From assembly GCA_002457515.1 (NCBI GenBank), contig NTJN01000002.1:1-64000 (forward strand): 64,000 nt of DNA, written 5' to 3'. Within the stretch, counting starts at the first letter, position 1; every line of letters begins with the position of its first letter. A model generated the notes under the pieces. The model searched no databases and was not told the DNA's origin. It worked only from the letters and a program-made list of their open reading frames with translations. This stretch comes from Pelagibacterales bacterium MED-G40 (lineage in GTDB: Bacteria; Pseudomonadota; Alphaproteobacteria; Pelagibacterales; Pelagibacteraceae). The translations under genes were made by a program, and so were the position numbers. Positions 36,337 to 45,946 of this stretch are shown here, piece after piece.

Positions 36337-37346
36337 AAAGATCTATTTAAACTAAACTCAGTAAGATTTTGCAAAACTGTTTTTTCTTGGTTATCACCAA
36401 ATATTCCTAGAGCGTCTCGAGAAACATTTACAAAATATTCTGCTCTTTTAAGACTTTCTTGAACAGCTTTATATTTATTTATTAAAGATAAAGTTTCACT
36501 AAAATCATCTTCATTTCTTTTTTCTTTTTTTATTATTTCTAAAAGAAAATTTCTTTCTTCATGATTAGCTCTTTGAAAAATTATGATAAGGGGAAATGTA
36601 ATTTTTCCTTCATAAAAATCTTTACCTATTTCCTTGCCAAAAATAATTTCTTTCGAGTAATAATCTAAGGCATCATCAGCTATTTGAAAAGCTAGACCAA
36701 GATTTTTTCCATACGATTCTAATGCATCTTTTTCTTTTTCATTGCTTCCAGCAAGGCAAGCACCTGTCCTTGTTGCAGCAGCGAACAAAGATGCAGTTTT
36801 TAAATTTATTATTTTTAAATAAGTTTCTTCTAAAAGGTCAGCTTCCCCCTTATGTTGAAGTTGCAAAACTTCTCCCTGAGCAATTTTTGCTGAAGTGGAT
36901 GATAATAGTTTTAGAATTTCAAGATCACCATCATCAACCATAATTTCAAAACATCTACTCAACAAATAGTCACCAACTAATATTGAAGACTGATTACCCC
37001 AGATGGAATTTGGAGTTTTTAAACCTCTTCTAATTAAACTTTCATCAATAACGTCGTCGTGAAGTAATGTAGCTGAGTGTATCAATTCAACGCATGCAGC
37101 TAAATTAACATCTCTGTTACCTAAGCTGTATCCAGCAAGTCTAGCTGAGCCCAAAGTAAGTAATGCTCTTATTCTTTTACCGCCCGAAGTAAAATGATGG
37201 CTACTCATTTTGTTAATAAGATCAACTTTGCTTTTGAGCTTTATTTCAATCAAATTTTCAACTTCTGATAGCTTGTTCGCAACCAAATTTTTTAAATCTA
37301 AATAGGCTGTGTTAACAGATTTTTTTAAAGGTATTACTGATCCCAT
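36333..37346 (-). CDS. ispB: Octaprenyl/polyprenyl diphosphate synthase (IspB type)
   Basis: Long-chain prenyl synthase for the ubiquinone side chain, 337 residues. GGKRIRALLTLGSARLAGY, first Asp-rich motif ATLLHDDVIDESLIRRG (DDxxD), GDYLLSRCF and the second motif QIADDALDYYS are present. The DDVID form separates it from the IspA group. It has a 147-bp upstream gap shared with the divergent protease gene; I see no clear promoter or structured RNA there. Confidence 0.94.
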   Translation of the reverse strand: MGSVIPLKKSVNTAYLDLKNLVANKLSEVENLIEIKLKSKVDLINKMSSHHFTSGGKRIRALLTLGSARLAGYSLGNRDVNLAACVELIHSATLLHDDVIDESLIRRGLKTPNSIWGNQSSILVGDYLLSRCFEIMVDDGDLEILKLLSSTSAKIAQGEVLQLQHKGEADLLEETYLKIINLKTASLFAAATRTGACLAGSNEKEKDALESYGKNLGLAFQIADDALDYYSKEIIFGKEIGKDFYEGKITFPLIIIFQRANHEERNFLLEIIKKEKRNEDDFSETLSLINKYKAVQESLKRAEYFVNVSRDALGIFGDNQEKTVLQNLTEFSLNRSF

Positions 37347-37493
37347 ACTTTTCCATTCTAATTGATTTTTTTAACAATAAATTTTTTAATTTAACCACAA
37401 GTGACGCACCTTTAATTCAACTAGAAGTAGCGAATAAAATTATTAAAATTTAAATCTAGTACTGATATAAGTATTTAGTTTTAATCATAAAAT

Positions 37494-38309
37494 ATGTTTT
37501 GGATTTTCAAAAAAAAGAAAGTGATACCTCACATAAGACTAAGTGGTATAATTGGCTCTGCAGGCAGGTTTAAACAGGGCATGGACCTCTCTGGTCAGCA
37601 GGAACTCTTACGAAAAGCTTTTTCATTTAAAAAGCCAAAGCATGTAGCTATTTCAATTAATTCACCAGGGGGATCTCCAGTTCAATCTCACTTGATTTAT
37701 AGCTATATAAGACAATTAGCAGATGAGAATAAAACTAATGTTATTATTTTTGCTGAAGATGTTGCGGCATCTGGAGGATATTTTATTGCATGTGCTGGTG
37801 ACGAAATTTATGCTAATGCAAGCTCTATCATAGGCTCAATAGGAGTAATATCGGCTTCTTTTGGGTTTAAGGAAATGATTAAAAAAATCGGGGTAGAAAG
37901 AAGAATATATACTGCTGGAAAAAATAAAAGCACGCTAGACCCTTTTGTCGAGGAGAAGGAAGAGGACGTTCAAAGAATAAAAAAACTTCAACTTGAATTA
38001 CATGGTCATTTTATAAAAATAGTTGAAAAAAGTAGGGGAAAAAAATTAAAAGATCCTGAAAAAAATAATATATTTACAGGGGAATTCTGGTCAGGTGAAA
38101 CGGCTCTAAAGTTAGGATTAATTGATGGGATAGGCAATGCAGAACAAATCCTTAGAGAAAAATTTGGCAAAGATGTTGTGATTAAAAGATTCGAAAAACC
38201 CAAAGGCTTTATCGCTAGAAAACTTTCATCATCTATTATTGAAAATCAGATCGATAATTTAGCAAATGTTTTAGAGGAAAGAGCTATGTGGCAAAAGTTT
38301 GGTTTGTAA
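37494..38309 (+). CDS. sohB: S49 family serine peptidase (SohB/SppA-like)
   Basis: Short S49 peptidase, 271 residues. SINSPGGSP oxyanion region near 54-62, nucleophile Ser93 in EDVAASGGYFIACAGD, SIIGSIGVISA, and the general-base lysine in TAGKNKS (Lys145 by alignment with GEYK-type motifs). No clear N-terminal membrane helix is present, unlike E. coli SohB and SppA. It is followed by glyQ with no gap. Role probably signal-peptide or membrane-protein breakdown. Confidence 0.88.
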   Translation: MFWIFKKKKVIPHIRLSGIIGSAGRFKQGMDLSGQQELLRKAFSFKKPKHVAISINSPGGSPVQSHLIYSYIRQLADENKTNVIIFAEDVAASGGYFIACAGDEIYANASSIIGSIGVISASFGFKEMIKKIGVERRIYTAGKNKSTLDPFVEEKEEDVQRIKKLQLELHGHFIKIVEKSRGKKLKDPEKNNIFTGEFWSGETALKLGLIDGIGNAEQILREKFGKDVVIKRFEKPKGFIARKLSSSIIENQIDNLANVLEERAMWQKFGL

Positions 38310-39197
38310 ATGCCAAAAAAAAAGAAAAAAATTGAAAAAAATAAAAAATCTTTATCATTTCAAGATATTATTATGAACCTTCAAAAATTTTGGGGGAAGT
38401 ACGGATGTGTCATTTTACAACCTTACGATATTGAAGTTGGAGCAGGAACATTTCATCCAGCAACTACATTAAGATCTTTAGGTAGCAAGCCATGGAAAGC
38501 TGCTTATGTTCAACCCTCTAGAAGACCCACTGATGGAAGATATGGCAAAAATCCAAACAGACTTCAGCATTATTATCAGTATCAAGTGATTATTAAACCA
38601 TCTCCAAAAAATATAAAACAAACTTACCTTAAAAGTTTATCAGCGATAGGCATAGATGTAAAAAATCACGATATAAGGTTTGTTGAAGATGATTGGGAAA
38701 GCCCCACATTAGGAGCAGCGGGTCTGGGCTGGGAAGTTTGGTGTGATGGTATGGAAATAACGCAGTTCACATACTTCCAACAAATGACAGGATTAGAGTG
38801 TAAACCTGTACCAGTAGAACTCACTTATGGATTAGAAAGATTGTGCATGTTTGTTCAAGGTAAAGATAATGTTTTTGATTTAGATTGGAATAATGAAGGA
38901 GTAAAATATAAAGAAGTCTTTATGCAAGCTGAGAAAGAATTTTCAGCATATAATTTCGAATTCGCAAATACAGAAAATCTATTGAAAAATTTTGAAATAG
39001 TAGAGAAAGAATGCTCCTCGCTTCTTGAAAAAAAACTTGCTTTACCAGCATATGATCAGTGCTTAAAAGCAAGTCATCTGTTCAATTTATTAGACGCAAG
39101 AGGAGTCATCGGTGTTGCAGAAAGAACAGGATACATTAACAGGATTAGAGAGCTTGCAAAGGGTTGCGGTGCAATGTGGTTAAATACACAAGTTTAG
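38310..39197 (+). CDS. glyQ: Glycyl-tRNA synthetase alpha subunit
   Basis: Class II alpha2beta2-type GlyRS catalytic subunit, 295 residues. A Lys-rich N-terminal leader precedes [43 protein letters not shown] (quoted in part: [24 protein letters not shown]), [34 protein letters not shown] and the motif 3 region. Starts at the base after the protease stop; glyS follows in 3 bp. Confidence 0.97.
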   Translation: MPKKKKKIEKNKKSLSFQDIIMNLQKFWGKYGCVILQPYDIEVGAGTFHPATTLRSLGSKPWKAAYVQPSRRPTDGRYGKNPNRLQHYYQYQVIIKPSPKNIKQTYLKSLSAIGIDVKNHDIRFVEDDWESPTLGAAGLGWEVWCDGMEITQFTYFQQMTGLECKPVPVELTYGLERLCMFVQGKDNVFDLDWNNEGVKYKEVFMQAEKEFSAYNFEFANTENLLKNFEIVEKECSSLLEKKLALPAYDQCLKASHLFNLLDARGVIGVAERTGYINRIRELAKGCGAMWLNTQV

Positions 39198-39200
39198 TTT

Positions 39201-41255
39201 ATGTCTGAATTTCTACTTGAGCTTTATAGCGAAGAGATACCTTCAAACTTACAAATAGCTGCAAGAAAAGAACTAAAATTAAAAATACAAAAATCTCTTG
39301 AAGAAGAAAGTCTAAAATATGAGACAATATTTGATTATTCATGTCCTACTCGTCTAACCATTTATATTAAAGGACTACCAGACAAATTAAAGATTTTATC
39401 AAAAGAAATCAGAGGACCAAAAGTTGGTGTTTTAGATGATATTTTGAACAGATTTATAATGGCTCATAATGTCACTAAAAAAGAGGTTTTTGAGAAAGAA
39501 ACAGACAAAGGAAATTTTTATTTTGTTAAAACTAAAGCACAAGAAGTATTGGCTAAAGATATATTAATTAAAGTTATATTGAACTCCATCTCCTCGTTAA
39601 ACTGGAAAAAATCAATGAAATGGTCGGATACTAATTTAATATGGGGAAGACCTTTAAGATCTATATTAGCAATTTATAACAAAAAACTTCTACAGTTTAA
39701 TTACGGACACCTAAGATCTACTGAAACAGTTCTTGTTGAGCAAGATATAGTCATTAAGTATAAAAAAGTTAAAAGCTTTTTCGAGTATCAAAGTTTTCTT
39801 AAAAGCAATGAAATTATACTTGACCAAGATGAGAGAAAAACAAAAATAATAAATAGATTTGAGGCCATATGTAAATCTAAAGGTTTCAAAGAGTTTTTTA
39901 ACAATAGACTTTTAGAGGAAGTTATTAATATAGTTGATAATCCAAACATTTTAGTTGAGGAATTTAATAAAGACTATTTAAAAATTCCTCAAGAAATAAT
40001 TATCTCTACATTAGAAAATCAACAGAAATATTTTCCTCTTTTTGACAACGCAGACAGACTAACAAATAGTTTTTTAATTGTGGCTAACAAGTCTGACAAA
40101 AAAAATTTAATAAAAAAAGGAAATAAAAGGGTTGTTGAAGCCAGACTGTCTGATGCCAAATTTTTTTGGGATAAAGATAAATCCAAAAATTTAATAAAAC
40201 AGATTGGGAAACTAAAGACTATTACATTTTATGATAAGCTTGGAACAATTTACGATAAGACACAAAGGCTTAGGAAATTAGCCTCAATGGTTTCGGATCA
40301 ATTAAATATTAACAAAGAAAAAATAGAAGTAGCAGCCTCAATTTCAAAGTCTGATTTATGCTCAGACCTAGTTGGTGAATATCCTGAGTTACAAGGAACT
40401 ATGGGAAAGTATTTTGCTCTATCACAGGGATTTGAGGAAGATATTGCTAATTCAATAAGTGAGCATTATCTCCCAATTGGACTAACTTCCACAGTTCCAA
40501 AAAAACCAATAAGCTATTCAATATCTGTAGTAGACAGATTAGATACTTTAGTAGGATTTTTTTCCATTAATGAAACTCCAACAAGTTCAAAAGACCCATT
40601 TGCTCTTAGAAGATCAGCTATTGGTTTACTTAGAATTTTAGTTGAAAATAAATTGAATATGAAACTTAAAGATCTTATAAATTATTCAATTACATTGTTT
40701 AAAGATCAAGGAGTAAAAATAGAAAATGAAAACACCGAAAGAGAAATATTAAATTTTTTTAAAGAAAGAATGAGAAATATATTAAAAGAAAAAAATATTA
40801 AAAATGATATAATTGAAGCTTCTATAAGCTCACATACAGGAGATAATTATTTAGACCTTCTTAAAAAAAGTGTTCTTATGAACAGATATATTAATAAGGA
40901 TATTGGAAAAAATGCAATTTACTCTTATAAAAGAGCTTCAAATATATTAGATAATGAAAAAAAAGAAATTTTAGGTAAACCAGATGCAGTGCTTTTTAGA
41001 AAAGATGAAGAAAAAAGTCTTTTTGAAAAAATTAATGAAATACGAAGGGCTTTTACCGTTCAAGAAGATGATAAAAACTATGAAAATCTACTAATTCAAC
41101 TAGCTGAAATAAAAAGTTATACCGACAATTTTTTTGATAATGTTGTGGTAAATGATGAGAATCATGATATTAAAAATAATCGTTTAGAATTATTAAAAAT
41201 GTTTTGTAAAACATTTAATAGTTTTATAGATTTTTCAAAATTAGAGGGCGCGTAA
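39201..41255 (+). CDS. glyS: Glycyl-tRNA synthetase beta subunit
   Basis: tRNA-binding beta subunit, 684 residues. Begins LLELYSEEIPS, has ENQQKYFPLFD and RVVEARLSDAKFFWDKDK, then the HD-like core SKSDLCSDLVGEYPELQGTMGKYFA (quoted in part: GEYPELQGTMG) and SKDPFALRRSAIGLLRI. The length fits the family. Ends one base into ppdK (TAATG overlap). Confidence 0.97.
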   Translation: MSEFLLELYSEEIPSNLQIAARKELKLKIQKSLEEESLKYETIFDYSCPTRLTIYIKGLPDKLKILSKEIRGPKVGVLDDILNRFIMAHNVTKKEVFEKETDKGNFYFVKTKAQEVLAKDILIKVILNSISSLNWKKSMKWSDTNLIWGRPLRSILAIYNKKLLQFNYGHLRSTETVLVEQDIVIKYKKVKSFFEYQSFLKSNEIILDQDERKTKIINRFEAICKSKGFKEFFNNRLLEEVINIVDNPNILVEEFNKDYLKIPQEIIISTLENQQKYFPLFDNADRLTNSFLIVANKSDKKNLIKKGNKRVVEARLSDAKFFWDKDKSKNLIKQIGKLKTITFYDKLGTIYDKTQRLRKLASMVSDQLNINKEKIEVAASISKSDLCSDLVGEYPELQGTMGKYFALSQGFEEDIANSISEHYLPIGLTSTVPKKPISYSISVVDRLDTLVGFFSINETPTSSKDPFALRRSAIGLLRILVENKLNMKLKDLINYSITLFKDQGVKIENENTEREILNFFKERMRNILKEKNIKNDIIEASISSHTGDNYLDLLKKSVLMNRYINKDIGKNAIYSYKRASNILDNEKKEILGKPDAVLFRKDEEKSLFEKINEIRRAFTVQEDDKNYENLLIQLAEIKSYTDNFFDNVVVNDENHDIKNNRLELLKMFCKTFNSFIDFSKLEGA

Positions 41256-43915
41256 TGAACAAAGTAGTTTTCAGCTTTGATGACAAAAAAATTAAAAAGT
41301 TAAAAAATAAAAGAAATATTCTAGGAGGAAAGGGAACAAATCTTGCTGAAATGGGTAAATTGGGGTTGCCCGTACCCCCTGGTTTTGTTATCTCAACCGA
41401 AGTTTGTGAAATTTTTTACAAAAATAAAAAAAAATTACCTTCAAAAATCTTAAAAGACATTGAAAAAGAATTAAAGAGTATTGAAAAAAAATCTAAAAAG
41501 AAATTTGGAGATTTAAAAAATCCCCTTTTAATTTCGGTTAGATCGGGTGCTAGAATCTCAATGCCTGGCATGATGGACACTATTTTAAATCTTGGTTTAA
41601 ACGACAAAACTGTTCAAGCTCTCTCAAAAAGCACATCAAATGGAAGATTTGCAAAAGACAGCTATCGGAGATTCATCCAAATGTATAGCAATGTAGTTTT
41701 AGGTATAGGCAGCCATCTATTTGAAGAGTTGATCGAAAATTATAAACTTACCAAAGGCGTTCTTTCTGATACAGAATTAGACGAGAGTGATTGGGATGGT
41801 TTGATAAAAAATTTTAAAGAGTTAATTAAAAGAGAAAAAAAAATTGATTTTCCACAAGATGTCAAAAAACAGCTTTACGGTGCTATAAGCGCTGTATTTT
41901 TATCTTGGAACAGCCAAAGGGCTAAAACTTACAGAAAACTGAATCAAATTCCTGACCATTGGGGAACGGCAGTAAATGTTCAAACAATGGTTTTTGGCAA
42001 TATGGGAGAAGACTGTTCTACCGGAGTTGCATTTACGAGAAATCCTTCAACAGGTGAAAAAGCTTTTTTCGGAGAATATTTAATAAATGCTCAAGGAGAA
42101 GACGTAGTAGCAGGAACTAGAACACCTCAGCATATAACAAAAAAAGCCAAGAAAGAGTCTGGCTCTAAAGCTTTATCGATGGAAGAAGCTATGCCGAAAG
42201 TTTATCAGCAACTTAAACATATATTTATCAAATTAGAAAAACATTATAGAGACATGCAAGATATTGAATTTACGGTTGAAAACAATAAACTTTGGATGTT
42301 ACAGACTAGGTCTGGAAAACGAACTGCTAAAGCAGCAATTAAAATTGCTGTTGATATGGTAAAAGAAAAATTAATTTCAAAAAAAGAAGCTATTCTTAGA
42401 ATTGACCCAAATACACTGGACACTCTTCTTCATCCAACACTAGACGAAAAAGTAGATAAAAAAATTATAGCCTCAGGTTTGCCAGCTTCACCAGGAGCAG
42501 CCAGTGGAAAAGTTGTTTTTTCTGCAGAGGAGGCAGAAAAATTAAATGGAATGATGGAGGACACAATTTTAGTTAGAGTTGAAACTTCTCCAGAGGATAT
42601 ACATGGAATGCATGCCGCAAAAGGCATTCTTACCGCGAGAGGCGGCATGACAAGCCATGCAGCAGTAGTAGCTCGTGGAATGGGACGTCCTTGTGTCTCT
42701 GGTTCAGGAGATATCAGTATTGATTATGAAACCAAACAATTTAAAGCAGGTAGTGAAATAGTTAAAGAGGGAGAAATTATAACAATTGATGGCGGAAGTG
42801 GAAAAGTTATGCTTGGAACTGTACCAACAGTTAAACCCGAAATTTCTGGCTATTTTTCAACAATAATGAAATGGGCGGATCAGTTTAGAAAATTAAAAGT
42901 TAGAACTAATGCTGAAACAGCAAAAGATACTAAAATTGCAAGAGAATTCGGAGCCGAGGGCATTGGCTTATGCAGAACTGAACATATGTTTTTTGACGAA
43001 GAGAGAATTTTGTCAGTGAGACAAATGATATTATCAAAATCTATTAGTGACAGGAATAATGCTTTAGACAAACTCATGCCACATCAAAAAAATGATTTTA
43101 AAGAAATATTTAAAACCATGCATGGATTACCTGTTACGGTAAGACTACTCGATCCTCCTTTACATGAGTTTTTACCTAAATCGGAGAAAGATGTTGAAGA
43201 AGTAGCAAGATCATTAAATTTGGGAGCCAAAGAGATTAAAGATAGAATAGCAGAACTTCATGAGCAAAATCCAATGTTAGGCCATAGAGGGTGTAGACTT
43301 GGTATTTCTTTTCCAGAAATATACGAAATGCAATGTAGAGCTATTTTTGAGGCCCTAGTTGAATGTAAAAAAGAAAAATCCAAATCTGCTATAGCTGAAA
43401 TTATGATTCCTCTTGTTTCGACTGACTTAGAATTAAAAATATTAAGAGATCTAGTAAACAGGATAGCTAAAGATGTGCAAAATAAAAACAAGGTAAAAAT
43501 TGAATATATTGTTGGTACCATGATTGAGTTACCAAGGGCCGCGTTACAAGCAAAGGCCATATCTAAACATGCAGATTTCTTCAGCTTTGGCACAAATGAT
43601 TTAACTCAAACTACACTTGGTATTAGCAGAGATGACTCAGGAAAATTTTTGAACGATTATGTGGATCATAAGATTTTTGATAAAGATCCGTTTGTTAGTA
43701 TTGATGAAAATGGTGTAGGCGAACTTGTAGAAATTGCATCAAATAGAGGAAGAAAACAAAACAAAAAATTAAAATTAGGAATTTGCGGAGAACACGGAGG
43801 AGATCCTAAAAGTATAGAGTTTTGTTCTAAATTAGGATTAAATTATGTTTCTTGCTCACCGTACAGGGTTCCTGTTGCTAGACTTGCTGCAGCTCAAGCA
43901 CAATTAAGAAGATAA
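41255..43915 (+). CDS. ppdK: Pyruvate, phosphate dikinase
   Basis: Interconverts pyruvate, ATP and Pi with PEP, AMP and PPi, so it can make PEP for gluconeogenesis. 886 residues. N-terminal ATP-grasp domain starts GGKGTNLAEMGKLGLPVPPGFVIST (quoted in part) with FGNMGEDCSTGVAFTRNPSTG, the central phosphohistidine loop GGMTSHAAVVARGMGRPCVSG, and the C-terminal PEP barrel with GLCRTEHMFF and GTNDLTQTTLGISRDD. Converges on nadC with a 12-bp overlap. Works with fba and pgk of the 5.4-7.6 kb operon. Confidence 0.97.
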   Translation: MNKVVFSFDDKKIKKLKNKRNILGGKGTNLAEMGKLGLPVPPGFVISTEVCEIFYKNKKKLPSKILKDIEKELKSIEKKSKKKFGDLKNPLLISVRSGARISMPGMMDTILNLGLNDKTVQALSKSTSNGRFAKDSYRRFIQMYSNVVLGIGSHLFEELIENYKLTKGVLSDTELDESDWDGLIKNFKELIKREKKIDFPQDVKKQLYGAISAVFLSWNSQRAKTYRKLNQIPDHWGTAVNVQTMVFGNMGEDCSTGVAFTRNPSTGEKAFFGEYLINAQGEDVVAGTRTPQHITKKAKKESGSKALSMEEAMPKVYQQLKHIFIKLEKHYRDMQDIEFTVENNKLWMLQTRSGKRTAKAAIKIAVDMVKEKLISKKEAILRIDPNTLDTLLHPTLDEKVDKKIIASGLPASPGAASGKVVFSAEEAEKLNGMMEDTILVRVETSPEDIHGMHAAKGILTARGGMTSHAAVVARGMGRPCVSGSGDISIDYETKQFKAGSEIVKEGEIITIDGGSGKVMLGTVPTVKPEISGYFSTIMKWADQFRKLKVRTNAETAKDTKIAREFGAEGIGLCRTEHMFFDEERILSVRQMILSKSISDRNNALDKLMPHQKNDFKEIFKTMHGLPVTVRLLDPPLHEFLPKSEKDVEEVARSLNLGAKEIKDRIAELHEQNPMLGHRGCRLGISFPEIYEMQCRAIFEALVECKKEKSKSAIAEIMIPLVSTDLELKILRDLVNRIAKDVQNKNKVKIEYIVGTMIELPRAALQAKAISKHADFFSFGTNDLTQTTLGISRDDSGKFLNDYVDHKIFDKDPFVSIDENGVGELVEIASNRGRKQNKKLKLGICGEHGGDPKSIEFCSKLGLNYVSCSPYRVPVARLAAAQAQLRR

Positions 43916-44743
43916 TTTTAAATTTAAACTTGCGTCAAAAGCTTTTGAACTGTGAGTAAGCGAACCAACAGATATTCTATTGATATTAGTTTTAGATATT
44001 TTTTTGATATTTTTAAGATTAACATTTCCAGAATATTCAGTTTCATAATCATTTTTGCAAAGCTTTAAACATTTTCTTAAAGTTTTAACATTCATATTGT
44101 CGAAAAGTATTCTTTTAAATTTTAAACCTAAAACCATTTTTAATTGTTTTATATTTTCTATTTCAACAGTAACTATTTTTTTGGATTTATTAGCCTTTTT
44201 TATAAGTTTTCTTAAATTTTTTTCAGCGTAAATATGATTATCTTTTATTAGAAATTCATCACTTAGATTGAACCTGTGATTAAATCCTCCGCCTTTTTTA
44301 ACAGCATATTTTTCTAGAAGCCTTAGATTAGGAATAGTTTTTCTAGTACAGCATACTTTTGTTTTATTATTACACTTTTTTACAAATTGATTGGTAAGAG
44401 TTGCTATACCTGATGCGTGATTGAGAAAATTAAGAGCAGTTCTTTCAGCAGCCAAAATAGATTTAATTTTTGCTGATACAATTGCAATAGTTTTACCCTT
44501 CTGTATTTTTGATCCATCTTTTACTTTCTTTTTAAATCTTGCTTTTTTATCAAGCAGTAAAAAGGCATGTTTACAAAAATCAATACCGGCTATAACTCCG
44601 CTTTGTTTTGAAATTATATTAGCTACAGATTTTTCATTTTTATTTTTAAGAAGTTTTGTAGTTATATCGCCTTTAGGTCTTAGATCTTCTAAAAGGGCTT
44701 GCTTAACAATTGTTCTGATGTATTTCTGATTTATATTTTGCAC
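43904..44743 (-). CDS. nadC: Nicotinate-nucleotide pyrophosphorylase (QPRTase)
   Basis: Decarboxylating transfer of quinolinate to PRPP, 279 residues. Seen are the EDLRPKGDITTKLL start, SGVIAGIDFC, ERTALNFLNHASGIAT, TRKTIPNLRLLEKYAVKKGGGFNHRFNLSDEFLIKDNH (quoted in part: KGGGFNHRFNLSDEFLIKDNH) and VEIENIKQ. It follows nadA by 5 bp. L-aspartate oxidase (nadB) is not with them. Confidence 0.96.
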   Translation of the reverse strand: MQNINQKYIRTIVKQALLEDLRPKGDITTKLLKNKNEKSVANIISKQSGVIAGIDFCKHAFLLLDKKARFKKKVKDGSKIQKGKTIAIVSAKIKSILAAERTALNFLNHASGIATLTNQFVKKCNNKTKVCCTRKTIPNLRLLEKYAVKKGGGFNHRFNLSDEFLIKDNHIYAEKNLRKLIKKANKSKKIVTVEIENIKQLKMVLGLKFKRILFDNMNVKTLRKCLKLCKNDYETEYSGNVNLKNIKKISKTNINRISVGSLTHSSKAFDASLNLKLSS

Positions 44744-44748
44744 TAAAA

Positions 44749-45738
44749 TTATCTGCCAATTTCAGCCATTCTTTTTACAGATCTTCTTGCTCTTGCAGCT
44801 ATGTTATGACCAATTTTAATTTCATTAGTTTCATTTTTAAGGCAATCGTATATTTTTTTAAGAGTAATCTTCTTCATATAAGGGCAGAGGTTGCAAGGTT
44901 TCACAAATTCAACATTTGGGTTTTCAACTTGAATGTTATCACTCATTGAACATTCTGTTACTAATAAAACTTTTTTTGGCTGATTTTCTTTGACATACTT
45001 GACCATATTCGAAGTTGAACCAGCAAAATCAGATGCACTTATAACATCTGGTGGACACTCAGGATGTGCAATAACTTTTATTTCAGGATTTTGTTTTTTT
45101 ATATCTTCAACTTCTTTTGCTGTAAATTTTTCATGCACTATGCAAGTTCCTTGCCATGATATTATTTTTACTTTTGTATTTTTTTGAACGTAGTTAGCAA
45201 GATAATGATCTGGTAAGAAGATTACTTTTTCTGAATCAAGAGACTCTACAACTTTTACTGCGTTTGCAGATGTGCAACAAACATCAGACTCTGCTTTTAC
45301 ATCAGCTGATGTATTTACATAAGAAACAACCGGTACTCCAGGATATTTTTCTTTAAGCATAACTACATCCTCACCTGTTATAGAAGCGGAGAGCGAACAA
45401 CCCGCTTGCATATCTGGTATTAATACTTTTTTTTCTGGATTCATTAATTTAGCTGTTTCAGCCATAAAATGCACTCCGCAAAGAACAATTATATCCGCTG
45501 TCGTTTTTGCTGCTTCTACTGCTAAAGCAAGAGAGTCAGCAGCAATATCAGCCACACCGTGATAGATCTCAGGTGTTTGGTAATTATGCGCAAGTATTAC
45601 AGCATTTTTTTCTTTTTTAAGTTTATTAATTTTTTCAATTAATGGAGCATGATATTTCCATTCAATTTCTGGAACGACCTTTGAGATTTTTTTGTAAATC
45701 TCAGACATATTGTTATCTAATTTTTGATAAGCAGACAT
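44749..45738 (-). CDS. nadA: Quinolinate synthase NadA
   Basis: [4Fe-4S] enzyme condensing iminoaspartate with DHAP, 329 residues. [28 protein letters not shown], a first cluster Cys in [22 protein letters not shown] and HPECPPDV, then [12 protein letters not shown] carrying the last cluster Cys. It precedes nadC. Upstream lies tRNA-Leu on the other strand. Confidence 0.97.
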   Translation of the reverse strand: MSAYQKLDNNMSEIYKKISKVVPEIEWKYHAPLIEKINKLKKEKNAVILAHNYQTPEIYHGVADIAADSLALAVEAAKTTADIIVLCGVHFMAETAKLMNPEKKVLIPDMQAGCSLSASITGEDVVMLKEKYPGVPVVSYVNTSADVKAESDVCCTSANAVKVVESLDSEKVIFLPDHYLANYVQKNTKVKIISWQGTCIVHEKFTAKEVEDIKKQNPEIKVIAHPECPPDVISASDFAGSTSNMVKYVKENQPKKVLLVTECSMSDNIQVENPNVEFVKPCNLCPYMKKITLKKIYDCLKNETNEIKIGHNIAARARRSVKRMAEIGR

Positions 45739-45799
45739 ACTAAGATCAGTTTACCAACTTGAAGTAAATTTGTCATTCCTTTATTGTCGCATTATTTAT

Positions 45800-45884
45800 G
45801 CGGTCGTGCTGAAATTGGTAGACAGGCACGGTTGAGGGCCGTGTGGGTTTTCCCATGAGAGTTCGAGTCTCTCCGACCGCACCA
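45800..45884 (+). tRNA. tRNA-Leu (GAG)
   Basis: An 85-nt class II tRNA with a variable arm and encoded CCA. Acceptor GCGGTCG pairs fully with CGACCGC, anticodon loop TTGAGGG gives GAG, variable arm GTGGGTTTTCCCAT and T loop GTTCGAGTC. It lies in the gap between divergent nadA and the DEAD-box helicase gene. Confidence 0.96.
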
Positions 45885-45946
45885 AAAACGTAGATAAAAC
45901 GACTGTGTTGTTAGTTTTCAATTAAAGGTATAGGCATTAATCTATT

